A DNA stretch of 64,000 bases from Calditrichia bacterium (GTDB lineage: Bacteria; Calditrichota; Calditrichia; RBG-13-44-9; J075): assembly GCA_028284445.1 (NCBI GenBank), contig JANQRS010000066.1, positions 1 through 64,000 of the forward strand, given 5' to 3'. Below are positions 1 through 7,814 of this stretch, one piece after another. The notes below the pieces were generated by a model, which was given only the letters and a program-made list of their open reading frames with translations, was not told the origin of the DNA and ran no database searches. Within the stretch, counting starts at the first letter, position 1; each line of letters opens with the position of its first letter. The translations under genes and the position numbers were made by a program.

Positions 1-406
1 ATTCAGTGCTCCTGGTTTAGAGTACTTAAAAAGATACCCAAATTGAGTATTCTTATTTAATTACAATCCTTAACTAAATGACATTGAGTATCAAGTATCA
101 AGTATCAAGTATCAAGTATCAAGTATCAAGGATCAAGGCCATTTTTCATTCTTCAATCTTCATTCACCATTTGTCATTCCTCGAACGGTACCTTATGATA
201 GAATAGGGAGGCGAGTCGATAGAATCTGCGCCCGCCTGCACGCTGGCAAAAAAAATGCAAAGATTGTGTTTCCTGATAAAAGTATGGCGGTTTTTTTCGT
301 CTATATTCATGCTAACAGGGAACCGTCTGCTGAACTTGATCGGGAAATTGCCGTATATGATAGCAGGGGCCAGCTGTATCAAACCGAAATACGGAGGTGT
401 ATTTGC
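1..406. other. intergenic region before the S41 protease
   Basis: No gene is supported here. The stretch is AT-rich and holds a TATCAAG heptamer array (89-137). The open frame running into the protease from position 266 has no signal-peptide-like start and no ribosome site, so it is treated as non-coding leader. A ribosome site GGAGGTG lies at 393-399, just before the ATG at 407. Confidence 0.6.
89..137. repeat. TATCAAG heptamer tandem array
   Basis: Six perfect TATCAAG units are followed by one GATCAAG unit. The array is intergenic and belongs to a theme seen elsewhere in the window (37973-38070, 59136-59177), where the unit is CAAGCAT or CCAGCAT. Confidence 0.9.
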
Positions 407-2005
407 ATGGATAACAGGCGAAAAGGTTCACGCAAATTGATCATTGCGTTGGTGATATCCACTGCCATCGGAGTTGCATTGACCCACAATGTATTTGCCG
501 ATATGAACAAGGGTATCAATAGCCAGATCAACAAATTCTACAAGGTTATCCAGCTTGCACAAATGTATTATGTGGAAGACATCGAATGGGATGGCGCAAT
601 TGAAGGCGCAATTTCCGGAATGCTCGAAAAGATGGACCCACACTCCGTTTATATCTCCCCCAAAAAAGTTAAAGAAAACGATGAAAATTTTAGCGGTAAA
701 TACGAAGGTATTGGCGTCCGCTACGATATTATCGATCGCCACCTGACGGTGATTTCTCCTATTCCCGGATCGCCGTCGGCACGTCTCGGCGTTCAAGCCG
801 GCGACCGAATCATCAAAATTGACGGCGAATCTATTATCGGCATCGAGCATGACGATGTGCCGCTGCGTCTTAAAGGGCCCAAGGGCAGCAAAGTCAACGT
901 CACCATTTTGCGCGACGGTGTTGCTAAGCCTTTCGACCTGACAATTGTCCGCGACATTATTCCGATTTCCACCATCGGCGCCAGTTTTATGATTGATGAC
1001 AGCACCGGCTACATTTGGGTCACCCGTTTTGCATCACCAACAGCCCGGGAAGTGGAAGAAAAACTGCTGGAACTGGAAGACCAGAACATGCAGCGTCTGA
1101 TCCTCGACCTGCGGGAAAATTCCGGCGGCTATCTTCATGAAGCTGTTAAGGTGGCGGGCAAGTTTATTCCAGGACATAAGCAAATAGTCTATACAAAAGG
1201 CCGTACAGATCAGGTAGAAGAAGAATACTATGCGGATCAATTCGGCCGACGCATTGTGCGCAATTATCCGCTGGTTCTCCTGATAGACCGTGGCTCGGCC
1301 TCGGCTTCGGAAATCGTTGCGGGTTCCCTGCAGGATTATGATCGCGCAGTGTTGGTAGGGGAAAACAGTTTTGGTAAAGGCCTTGTCCAAAAGCAATTCT
1401 CCCTGCAGGATGGCTCTGCCGTTCGCGTGACAACCGCAAAATATTATACGCCTTCCGGTCGCTGCATCCAGCGTGACTACAAGGGTAAGGGCATCGAAGA
1501 GTATTATGATGATGTGCCGGATTCAACCTGGGGCTCCGCTGACTCGCTGAAAAAACGCCCGATCTTTTACACCGAAAAAGGCCGTACCGTTTATGGTGGT
1601 GGCGGTATTCAGCCCGATTTCTTTGTTAGCCGCGATCCTGCTTCCAAATCACCGGAGTTAATGAATCGCCTGGTATCCGAGCGCCTCTTCTTCGAATTTG
1701 CCAACGTATATGCCAGCAAGCACCCGGAACTGAAAACCGATCTGCGCCGCTTCGATAAATACTTCCATCCCAATGAAGCCCTGATTGCTGCGTTTAAACG
1801 CTTTTGCAAGGGCCGCGAAGTGGCCGTAGACGAAGCAGAATTTGCTCGCGACGTCGAATTTGTCAAGATGCGCCTGAAGGCGGAAATTGGCCGCAAATTC
1901 TGGGGCAGCAATGGATATCACTATGTTATGCTTGGCAACGACAATCAATTCCGCGAAGCCCTGACGCACTTTGTAGAGGCCCGCAGTATTTTTTCGCTGA
2001 ACTGA
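407..2005 (+). CDS. S41 family C-terminal processing peptidase (CtpA/Prc-like)
   Basis: A periplasmic or membrane-anchored serine protease of 532 aa. A hydrophobic signal/anchor lies at about residues 10-31, a PDZ domain at about 100-185 (which presents the C-terminus of the substrate), and the S41 catalytic core at about 195-390. The catalytic Ser is in the GSASASE motif (Ser299) and the general-base Lys in FGKG (Lys324), with the 25-residue spacing known for Prc. A long C-terminal extension follows (about 400-532), as in the CtpA-like proteins of Bacteroidota relatives. The start was chosen at ATG 407 because GGAGGTG precedes it by seven bases. The upstream in-frame extension to 266 looks untranslated. 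It stands alone, with 480 bases before the next operon. Confidence 0.92.
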   Translation: MDNRRKGSRKLIIALVISTAIGVALTHNVFADMNKGINSQINKFYKVIQLAQMYYVEDIEWDGAIEGAISGMLEKMDPHSVYISPKKVKENDENFSGKYEGIGVRYDIIDRHLTVISPIPGSPSARLGVQAGDRIIKIDGESIIGIEHDDVPLRLKGPKGSKVNVTILRDGVAKPFDLTIVRDIIPISTIGASFMIDDSTGYIWVTRFASPTAREVEEKLLELEDQNMQRLILDLRENSGGYLHEAVKVAGKFIPGHKQIVYTKGRTDQVEEEYYADQFGRRIVRNYPLVLLIDRGSASASEIVAGSLQDYDRAVLVGENSFGKGLVQKQFSLQDGSAVRVTTAKYYTPSGRCIQRDYKGKGIEEYYDDVPDSTWGSADSLKKRPIFYTEKGRTVYGGGGIQPDFFVSRDPASKSPELMNRLVSERLFFEFANVYASKHPELKTDLRRFDKYFHPNEALIAAFKRFCKGREVAVDEAEFARDVEFVKMRLKAEIGRKFWGSNGYHYVMLGNDNQFREALTHFVEARSIFSLN

Positions 2006-2105
2006 TAGCTTACAGTCGATCGCTAACAGTTAATAGGGATTTGCATTCTCGTGCGGCGGCTCTGTCGCGCACGGGAAAGATCAAATCCAAAAATCTGAAA
2101 GTAAG

Positions 2106-2160
2106 TAAATCTGCAAATAGGCAAATAGAAAAATCTGCAAGTAGCCAAATCTGCAAAACG
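2106..2160. repeat. degenerate CAAAT/CTGCAAA repeat tract
   Basis: The words AAATCTGCAA and CAAATAGGCAAAT recur irregularly at 7-15 base spacing. A sister tract with the same CAAATAGGCAAATCTG word lies at 30134-30180, and a weaker one at 37898-37924. Confidence 0.6.
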
Positions 2161-2231
2161 GTAACGGGTTGATTCGTCTAAGCGACATTCGTTTCTTGCG
2201 CCAAGCGCAGTAATTCTTCTCCAAAGCCCAA

Positions 2232-2269
2232 ATCTTCACTGCTTCAATCTTCACTGCTTCAATCTTCAA
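2232..2269. repeat. 15-base tandem repeat, 2.5 copies
   Basis: ATCTTCACTGCTTCA occurs twice in tandem and then partially a third time. Its reverse complement (TGAAGCAGTGAAGAT) resembles the ATTGAAGC octamers at 59047-59086. Confidence 0.8.
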
Positions 2270-2399
2270 AGTATTCGTCTACATGTTGAAAAAGTTATTT
2301 CTGCTACCCCCAAAATGGGTGGTTTTTCAGATGCCCTAATTCCACGATAATATTTGAGTTGCGAAAAGAAAATCCTGGAAATCGACTGAAAAAAAGGTA

Positions 2400-2428
2400 T
2401 TGACTTTATGGGTTGGAATCCGTAATAT
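2400..2428 (+). promoter_or_regulatory. sigma70-type promoter of the exbB-exbD-exbD-tonB operon
   Basis: TTGACT at 2400-2405 and TAATAT at 2423-2428 are separated by 17 bases. Transcription would start near 2435, giving a leader of about 50 bases before exbB. A strong ribosome site GAGGAGG stands just before the ATG. Confidence 0.65.
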
Positions 2429-2484
2429 TTTCGAAATTAACCGGAGCAACGACTAAATTTTTGTAGCGAGGAGGCTCAAACATT

Positions 2485-3096
2485 ATGATTGATTTGTTTA
2501 ATCAAGGTGGCGGTTTCATGTGGCCCATCCTGGTCTTGTGGATCATTGGTTTGGCTATTGGTATTGTAAAAGTATTTTTTCTATTCAGAGCTGGCGTCAA
2601 TACCCGCAAGTTTATGGGACAAATTCGTCAAGACCTGAAAGAGGGTGGGGTTAACAGAGCTATGGAGACCTGTGAAAAGCAGCACGGTCCCGTCGCTTCG
2701 ATTATGCATGCTGGATTGAGCCGTGCGAAAGACGGTTTGGAAAGTGCCGAAAAGGCCATTACCAATGCCGGTTCCATCGAAATGGCTTTCCTGGAAAGAG
2801 GTATGATTTGGCTCGGTTTTATTATTGTTGTTGCCCCTCTGCTCGGTTTTACCGGAACCGTTTGGGGAATGATCGTTGCGTTTAACGATATCAAGACAGC
2901 AAATGATATTTCGCCGGCAGTTGTAGCTGGTGGTATCTCTCAGGCGTTGCTGACCACTCTGTTTGGTCTGGTTGTGGCGATGACTGTTCAGTTGCTGTAT
3001 AACCTGGCAACCTCCCGCATTGACAAGCTGATTATCGACATGGAAGAAGCATCTGCTGAATTGGTAGACACTTTGATCGACGCCAAAGGTGCCTGA
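2485..3096 (+). CDS. exbB: ExbB/TolQ/MotA-family proton channel
   Basis: A 203-aa inner-membrane protein with three membrane segments (about 11-35, 110-135 and 145-172), the ExbB topology. The last two carry the small-residue-rich GFTGTVWGM and GGISQALLTTLFGL motifs that line the proton path in ExbB/TolQ. It works with the two ExbD proteins and TonB encoded directly downstream to couple the proton-motive force to outer-membrane transport. The start is set by GAGGAGG shortly upstream. The alternative assignment, TolQ of the Tol-Pal system, is less likely because a TonB protein ends the same operon. Confidence 0.93.
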   Translation: MIDLFNQGGGFMWPILVLWIIGLAIGIVKVFFLFRAGVNTRKFMGQIRQDLKEGGVNRAMETCEKQHGPVASIMHAGLSRAKDGLESAEKAITNAGSIEMAFLERGMIWLGFIIVVAPLLGFTGTVWGMIVAFNDIKTANDISPAVVAGGISQALLTTLFGLVVAMTVQLLYNLATSRIDKLIIDMEEASAELVDTLIDAKGA

Positions 3097-3123
3097 TAAT
3101 CATTTTATGGGAGAGCATAACAA

Positions 3124-3537
3124 ATGCCAATCTTAAAAAAACGCGAAAAAGAAGAAGTTGAAATTCCGTCTTCGTCACTAGCGGACATTGCATTTCTTCT
3201 GTTGGTATTCTTCCTGGTTTGTACTACGATTGACGTTGATAAGGGTCTTGATCTGGTATTGCCGCCAATTGACGATACCGAAGAGATCAAAATCAATCCG
3301 AAGAATATTACCAATCTGCTGATCAATGATGTCGGTGCAGTGTTGCTCGACAATCAGCCGATCGAGGTGCGTGATATCGCGCGTGAGATTCGTGAGAAGC
3401 TTCTGGAAAACGATAAGTTGATCGTGTCTTTGAAAACCACCAAGGGCACAAAATACGAAGTATATATCAAAGTATTGGATCAGCTAAAGAGTTCCGGCGC
3501 AACCCGTATCTCAATTGCGGAACCGGAAGACACCTAA
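3124..3537 (+). CDS. exbD: ExbD biopolymer transport protein (first copy)
   Basis: A 137-aa single-span protein. A short charged cytoplasmic N-terminus is followed by a membrane helix at about 20-38 that contains the essential Asp (Asp21, in SSLADIAFLL), then a periplasmic domain. The Asp is the proton-carrying residue of the ExbD/TolR family. It lies 27 bases after exbB and 19 bases before the second exbD, so it is clearly in the operon. Two different ExbD subunits per operon is a common arrangement in Bacteroidota and relatives. Confidence 0.92.
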   Translation: MPILKKREKEEVEIPSSSLADIAFLLLVFFLVCTTIDVDKGLDLVLPPIDDTEEIKINPKNITNLLINDVGAVLLDNQPIEVRDIAREIREKLLENDKLIVSLKTTKGTKYEVYIKVLDQLKSSGATRISIAEPEDT

Positions 3538-3556
3538 TTGAACACGGAGAATTGAA

Positions 3557-3979
3557 ATGGCCGTTAGCTTTAAAAAGAAATCCTCGATGAGCATCGGTGT
3601 TCCGACCTCGTCAATGCCGGATATTATCTTCCAGCTATTGATTTTCTTCATGGTTACCACCGTTCTCAGGCAGTACTCCGGATTAGATGTGGAGCTGCCG
3701 GATGCCAGCAAAATCCAAAAGCTGCCCAGTAAGCGTAACGTATCCACGATTTGGATTGATAACAGCGACCGGGTAGTGATTGATGATGTAACAATCAGCA
3801 AGTTAAATGACCTGCGGGTTATTGCCTATAATAAATTGGCTGACAATCCCCGTCTTGTCATCTCTCTCAAAATTGATAAGGGAGCGCAGATGGGTACAGT
3901 TAACGATGTCCAGACCGAGTTACGGAAGGCCAATACATTAAAAATTAATTATTCCGCGATACCAAACGCGCCAATATAA
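3557..3979 (+). CDS. exbD: ExbD biopolymer transport protein (second copy)
   Basis: A 140-aa ExbD paralogue. Its membrane helix (about 20-40) again begins with the conserved Asp (Asp22, in SSMPDIIFQLL), and the periplasmic domain follows. It is divergent from the first copy, so the two probably form a heteromeric stator partner for ExbB rather than being a recent duplication. A GGAGAATTG ribosome site precedes the ATG. Confidence 0.92.
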   Translation: MAVSFKKKSSMSIGVPTSSMPDIIFQLLIFFMVTTVLRQYSGLDVELPDASKIQKLPSKRNVSTIWIDNSDRVVIDDVTISKLNDLRVIAYNKLADNPRLVISLKIDKGAQMGTVNDVQTELRKANTLKINYSAIPNAPI

Positions 3980-4024
3980 TAATAGTTGATGTGTTCAGCG
4001 CCTTTTATTCCTTAAGGAGGATGG

Positions 4025-4663
4025 ATGGCTAATTCTAGTTTACTTTACAAAGATCCTGAAGTCGATCTCAGGAATAAGTATCCGAAGTGGGTTGAGTGGG
4101 CGTTTGTCGTCACCTTGATCGCACTGATCGGTCTGTTCTTTGCCTTCAAAAAGTTTGAGACCAGTGCTGGTTTGTCGAAGACCGAAGATCAGATCATAGA
4201 GATCGAACAGATTCCGCCGACCAAGCAGATTCAGAAGCCGCCGCCACCGGCCCGGCCGAAGATTCCTATTGAATCGGACGACGAAGATATTCCGGAAGAT
4301 TTGACCATTGAAGAAACGGAAATCGACTTCAATGAAGAGATCGAAGATCTTCCGCCACCACCGGAAGAAGAAGAGCCCATCGTTCCGTTTTATGCGCTCT
4401 CCGATAAGCCGGAGGTAATCAAGCGTGTTCCCGCTGCATATCCTGAACTGGCGAAGAAAGCCGGTATTGAAGGAACCGTGGTTCTGAAAGTACTGGTAAA
4501 TACCAAGGGCGATGTCGAAGATGTGGAAGTACTGAAATCTCACCCGCTTTTGGACGAGTCAGCCATCAACGCTGCAAAGCAGTTCAAGTTCAAGCCCGGT
4601 AAGCAAAGAGATCGATTTGTGAAAGTGTGGATGAGTATTCCCTTCACCTTCAAGCTTAAATAA
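4025..4663 (+). CDS. tonB: TonB family energy transducer
   Basis: A 212-aa protein with a membrane anchor at about 23-40. A Pro/Glu-rich linker follows (about 60-125, with PPPPARP and LPPPPEEEE runs) that spans the periplasm. The C-terminal TonB domain (about 130-212) has the AAYPELAKKAGIEGTV and KFKPGKQ signatures of the family. It passes energy from the ExbB/ExbD motor to TonB-dependent outer-membrane receptors. AAGGAGG directly precedes the start. An intrinsic terminator closes the operon 28 bases after the stop. Confidence 0.95.
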   Translation: MANSSLLYKDPEVDLRNKYPKWVEWAFVVTLIALIGLFFAFKKFETSAGLSKTEDQIIEIEQIPPTKQIQKPPPPARPKIPIESDDEDIPEDLTIEETEIDFNEEIEDLPPPPEEEEPIVPFYALSDKPEVIKRVPAAYPELAKKAGIEGTVVLKVLVNTKGDVEDVEVLKSHPLLDESAINAAKQFKFKPGKQRDRFVKVWMSIPFTFKLK

Positions 4664-4690
4664 GTTAGAATCGATAACTTGCGATTTTAA

Positions 4691-4721
4691 AAGCAGTGTT
4701 GCAAAACACTGCTTTTTTTTT
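4691..4721 (+). terminator. intrinsic terminator of the exb-tonB operon
   Basis: A perfect 10-base-pair stem AAGCAGTGTT/AACACTGCTT with a GCAA tetraloop is followed by a run of T. Confidence 0.93.
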
Positions 4722-4817
4722 GGGTAATCCGTAAGATAGCCGATTATGATTTTGGTGCTCGTCAGCAGACTGCCGGCAGCATCTCAAATCGCGACCCCAA
4801 AATCCGGAAATATTTCT

Positions 4818-6053
4818 ATGAAGATCACATTATTCGAAGATGCTGCTTATCGCAATCTTCTGCCGCTGGTTTACTTTCGCCCGGTCTGGGAATTACGCTG
4901 TGGCGCTCGAACGCTTGCTGAAAAAATTGCTCACCTCCTGGAATCTGAAGTGAAAGCGCTGGCAAGAACCTATCTCGAGGCATATTATCTGAATGCAGAT
5001 AAATGCTTTAGCGCAGAAGACGGAGAACGTCTGTTTGTGAACGGGCGCTGGCTGCTGGACGAAGCCGGAGCAAATGCCTTGCAGAAATTGCCAAAAGATA
5101 GTATGCTCTGCGCCGGAGATACACTCCTGGCCTTTTATGATGATGGTAGGCAAATTGCTGATTCCCGACTGGCTGATGGTTGCCTGAACAGCGCTAGAAT
5201 ACTGCAAAGTCAGCGCAATAAGGTTGAGATGCAAACGCGGATCATTGATTTTCTTTGGGATGCTGTCAATGCAAACGGTGAAGAGATAGGCGCTGACTAC
5301 CGGCGTCATGCCCGTTCTGGGTCTGACGGTGCAGCAATCATGGATGGCGTGCATATGGTCAAGCCGGAGCAAATTAGCATTGCGGCCGGGGCTACCATTA
5401 TGCCGGGCGTAGTGATTGATGCCACGCATGGCCCTGTGTGGATTGAGGAGGGAACCACTGTCATGGCCAATGCAGTTTTGGAAGGACCGCTCTACATCGG
5501 AAAAAATAGCCGTATAAAAATAGCTGCCAAGATATACGAGAACACCACAATTGGCCCGGTCTGTAAAGTTGGGGGAGAGGTAGAAGGTAGTATCATTCAT
5601 GGCTACTCCAATAAGCAACACGATGGCTTTCTTGGCCATGCCTATCTTGGAGAATGGGTCAATCTCGGTGCTGATACCAATAACTCGGACCTCAAAAATA
5701 ACTATGGCATCGTAACCGCTATGGTTAATGGACGGGCCGTCTCAACGGGATCGCAATTTGTCGGTTTAATGATGGGTGATCATAGCAAGACTGCCATAAA
5801 CACCATGTTTAATACCGGCACGATTGTCGGCGTTAGCAGTAATGTTTTTGGTGCCGGCATGCCTCCGAAGTTTGTGCCTTCCTTTTCCTGGGGCGGTGCA
5901 GATGTCATGACCAACTATCGCTTTGAAAAGGCAACCGGTGTTGCACGGGCAGTTATGGCTCGTCGCGGTATCGAGTTTGATGAGACTACCGAAAAGCTCT
6001 TTGAGGCGGTTCGCGATTTGGCGGGAAGTGTTGAGAAGAAGAGCGATCTCTAA
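4818..6053 (+). CDS. GlmU-family sugar nucleotidyltransferase-like protein with left-handed beta-helix
   Basis: 411 aa. The N-terminal part (about 1-190) matches the divergent nucleotidyltransferase-like domain of the Bacteroidota GlmU-like proteins: it starts MKITLFED and has LVYFRPVWELRCG instead of the canonical glycine-rich nucleotide loop. The C-terminal half (about 195-380) is a hexapeptide-repeat left-handed beta-helix (GATIMPGVVID, IEEGTTVMANAVLEG), the fold used for acyl transfer or trimerisation in GlmU. A role in making UDP-GlcNAc or a related activated sugar is inferred from the family. The precise reaction cannot be read from the sequence. The start was taken at the internal ATG because homologues begin there; the upstream extension to 4746 is not typical. 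Confidence 0.82.
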   Translation: MKITLFEDAAYRNLLPLVYFRPVWELRCGARTLAEKIAHLLESEVKALARTYLEAYYLNADKCFSAEDGERLFVNGRWLLDEAGANALQKLPKDSMLCAGDTLLAFYDDGRQIADSRLADGCLNSARILQSQRNKVEMQTRIIDFLWDAVNANGEEIGADYRRHARSGSDGAAIMDGVHMVKPEQISIAAGATIMPGVVIDATHGPVWIEEGTTVMANAVLEGPLYIGKNSRIKIAAKIYENTTIGPVCKVGGEVEGSIIHGYSNKQHDGFLGHAYLGEWVNLGADTNNSDLKNNYGIVTAMVNGRAVSTGSQFVGLMMGDHSKTAINTMFNTGTIVGVSSNVFGAGMPPKFVPSFSWGGADVMTNYRFEKATGVARAVMARRGIEFDETTEKLFEAVRDLAGSVEKKSDL

Positions 6054-6065
6054 AGAGTAAGATCC

Positions 6066-6145
6066 AAATTCCAACAGGAAAAATTCCAAATTGGAAAGAC
6101 CGTTTTGGTCTTCCTTTGGAATTTTTCCTGTTGGAATTTTTTTTG
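6066..6145 (+). terminator. very long hairpin terminator
   Basis: A perfect 25-base inverted repeat (6066-6090 with 6115-6139) encloses a further nearly paired segment GGAAAGACC/GGTCTTCC around a GTTTT loop, followed by a T run. The stem totals about 33 pairs, far longer than a usual intrinsic terminator. It sits between the GlmU-like gene and the LD-carboxypeptidase gene. Confidence 0.85.
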
Positions 6146-6204
6146 TTGAGTATATTGTCGTTGTAATTCGGAAGCTAGCTCAAAAACAGAGGCTTAAGTC
6201 AGCC

Positions 6205-7107
6205 ATGTCCCTAAAAATCCCTCCCCTTCGCCGTGGAGATAAAATTGGCTTTGTAACCCCGGCCGGACCGGTACGCTATGATCAGATTTCGGCAGCAATT
6301 GAGCGGCTCGAGGCCGCTGGGTATCGCACGGAGCTTGGCGCCAATGCCCTGGAAAATCACGGCATCGTTTCAGCCCCGGCAGAAGACCGAATTGCTGATC
6401 TGATGCAGTTTTTACATGATGACGATGTCCGGGCTATCTGGGCGCTGCGTGGCGGCTACGGGACGGTGCAACTATTTGATAAGATAGACTTTACGGCCTT
6501 TTCAGACTTCCCAAAACATTTGATCGGCTTTAGTGATTTGACCGCATTTCAGTGGGCGGCGTTTGCGAAGGCGGGCCACCCTTCTATTAGTGGGTTAACC
6601 ACCACTTTGCAGATGGGATCAGACAATCCCTATGTCAATTATGGTATGCAACTGCTGGCCGGAGAGATTCAGCAACTGGATAATTCTCACCTGGAGACCC
6701 CGGTAACCATCGTTGAAGCCGGAGAAGCAAGTGGTTGGTTGATTGGTGGGACATTGACCATGATCTGCTCGATATGCGGTACCGGATTCTGGCCTCGCAA
6801 GCGCTCGCTGATTGTTTATCTTGAAGACGTGAATGAGCCGCTTTATCGCATTGATCGCTGCATGCAGCAATTAAAGCTAATGGGTTTCTGGGAAAAGGTG
6901 CGAGCCGTCGTGCTTGGTCAGTTTGTTTACGGTGACGACTACTTCGACGTGTTGCCGCTCATTCGTCCGCTTCTTCCTCCCGACATTCCGCTTGTCGCAA
7001 ATTTGCCGTACGGCCATATTGCAGAAAGCATTCCCCTTCCCATGGGTATTCGTGCAAGGTTACAAACCGATCCCTTTCGCCTTTCCTGGCCGCAATACAT
7101 CCGTTAA
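6205..7107 (+). CDS. S66 family LD-carboxypeptidase (LdcA/MccF-like)
   Basis: 300 aa. It cleaves the terminal D-Ala from murein tetrapeptides in peptidoglycan recycling if it is an LdcA; MccF-like relatives hydrolyse other amide bonds. The N-terminus has the family signature GDKIGFVTPAGP, then RGGYGTVQ. The nucleophile Ser is in GFSDLT, the Glu in YLEDVNEP, and the His in PYGHIAES, giving the Ser-Glu-His triad. The start at the internal ATG gives the usual length; the frame open to 6091 runs through the terminator hairpin and is unlikely to be translated. It is flanked by a terminator upstream and the purN promoter downstream, so it is probably monocistronic. Confidence 0.88.
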   Translation: MSLKIPPLRRGDKIGFVTPAGPVRYDQISAAIERLEAAGYRTELGANALENHGIVSAPAEDRIADLMQFLHDDDVRAIWALRGGYGTVQLFDKIDFTAFSDFPKHLIGFSDLTAFQWAAFAKAGHPSISGLTTTLQMGSDNPYVNYGMQLLAGEIQQLDNSHLETPVTIVEAGEASGWLIGGTLTMICSICGTGFWPRKRSLIVYLEDVNEPLYRIDRCMQQLKLMGFWEKVRAVVLGQFVYGDDYFDVLPLIRPLLPPDIPLVANLPYGHIAESIPLPMGIRARLQTDPFRLSWPQYIR

Positions 7108-7133
7108 CCATATATTTTACTTGATTTTTGGGA

Positions 7134-7162
7134 TTGACAGCCGACCCTCAAAATGTTATATT
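7134..7162 (+). promoter_or_regulatory. sigma70-type promoter of purN-purH
   Basis: A consensus TTGACA at 7134-7139 and TATATT at 7157-7162 are spaced by exactly 17 bases. Transcription would start about 12 bases before the GTG of purN, leaving a very short leader. Confidence 0.78.
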
Positions 7163-7181
7163 ACTCTACTAAAATGGGGCT

Positions 7182-7814
7182 GTGAAGTTGACAAAAATAG
7201 CCATTTTTGCTTCGGGCCGCGGCAGTAATTTTCAGGCGGTTCAGGCAGAAATCGAGAGTGGTTCGATTCCAGGGCGGATATCGGTCCTTATCGTTGATAA
7301 AGAGACTGCCGGTGCAATTGAATTTGCCGGTTTAAAAGATATTCCTTTTCAGGTAGTTGTTCCGAAGTTGTTTCCCTCCTCCGAAGCTTTCGGAGATTGC
7401 TTGCTTCAGATTTTGGCCGATTATGGTATTGACCTGATTGTTTTGGCCGGCTATCTGAAGAAAGTACCTGACAATGTTGTCCGTCTTTATACCAATCGGA
7501 TTGTCAATATTCACCCCTCGCTGTTGCCGGCATTTGGCGGTAAGGGAATGTACGGCATGCGCGTGCATCGGGCGGCATTTGAACGCGGCGTTCGAGTGGC
7601 CGGTGTGACGATACACCTCGTAAACAGCGAGTATGATGAGGGCCCGATCTTGATGCAGGAAGCAGTCGATATCAGCGACTGTCGGTCTCCGGAAGATATT
7701 GCCGGCAAGGTCCTGGCACGGGAACATCAGCTATTGCCCCGAGCAGTAAAAATGATGTGTGAGAAGAATATCCGGGTTGTCAATAACCGGGTGATAATAG
7801 AGGACTTTGAATGA
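7182..7814 (+). CDS. purN: phosphoribosylglycinamide formyltransferase
   Basis: 210 aa. It transfers the formyl group from 10-formyl-tetrahydrofolate to GAR in purine synthesis. The N-terminus has the GAR-binding FASGRGSNFQA motif. The catalytic segment NIHPSLLP carries the conserved Asn and His, and the YDEGPI motif supplies the Asp. A GTG start is used; an ATG a few bases upstream is out of frame. The promoter lies immediately upstream, and the stop codon overlaps the start of purH (ATGA), so the two are translationally coupled. Confidence 0.94.
   Translation: MKLTKIAIFASGRGSNFQAVQAEIESGSIPGRISVLIVDKETAGAIEFAGLKDIPFQVVVPKLFPSSEAFGDCLLQILADYGIDLIVLAGYLKKVPDNVVRLYTNRIVNIHPSLLPAFGGKGMYGMRVHRAAFERGVRVAGVTIHLVNSEYDEGPILMQEAVDISDCRSPEDIAGKVLAREHQLLPRAVKMMCEKNIRVVNNRVIIEDFE

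Larger units (their letters stand above)
2006..2484. other. intergenic region with repeats and the exbB promoter
   Basis: No gene is supported. The stretch contains degenerate CAAAT/CTGCAAA repeats (2106-2160), a 15-base direct repeat of ATCTTCACTGCTTCA (2232-2269), and the promoter of the exbB operon near its end. Confidence 0.6.

Noticed and set aside
428..850. A 140-codon minus-strand frame inside the S41 protease gene
   Set aside because: It is antisense to a gene with clear catalytic motifs and shows no family features.
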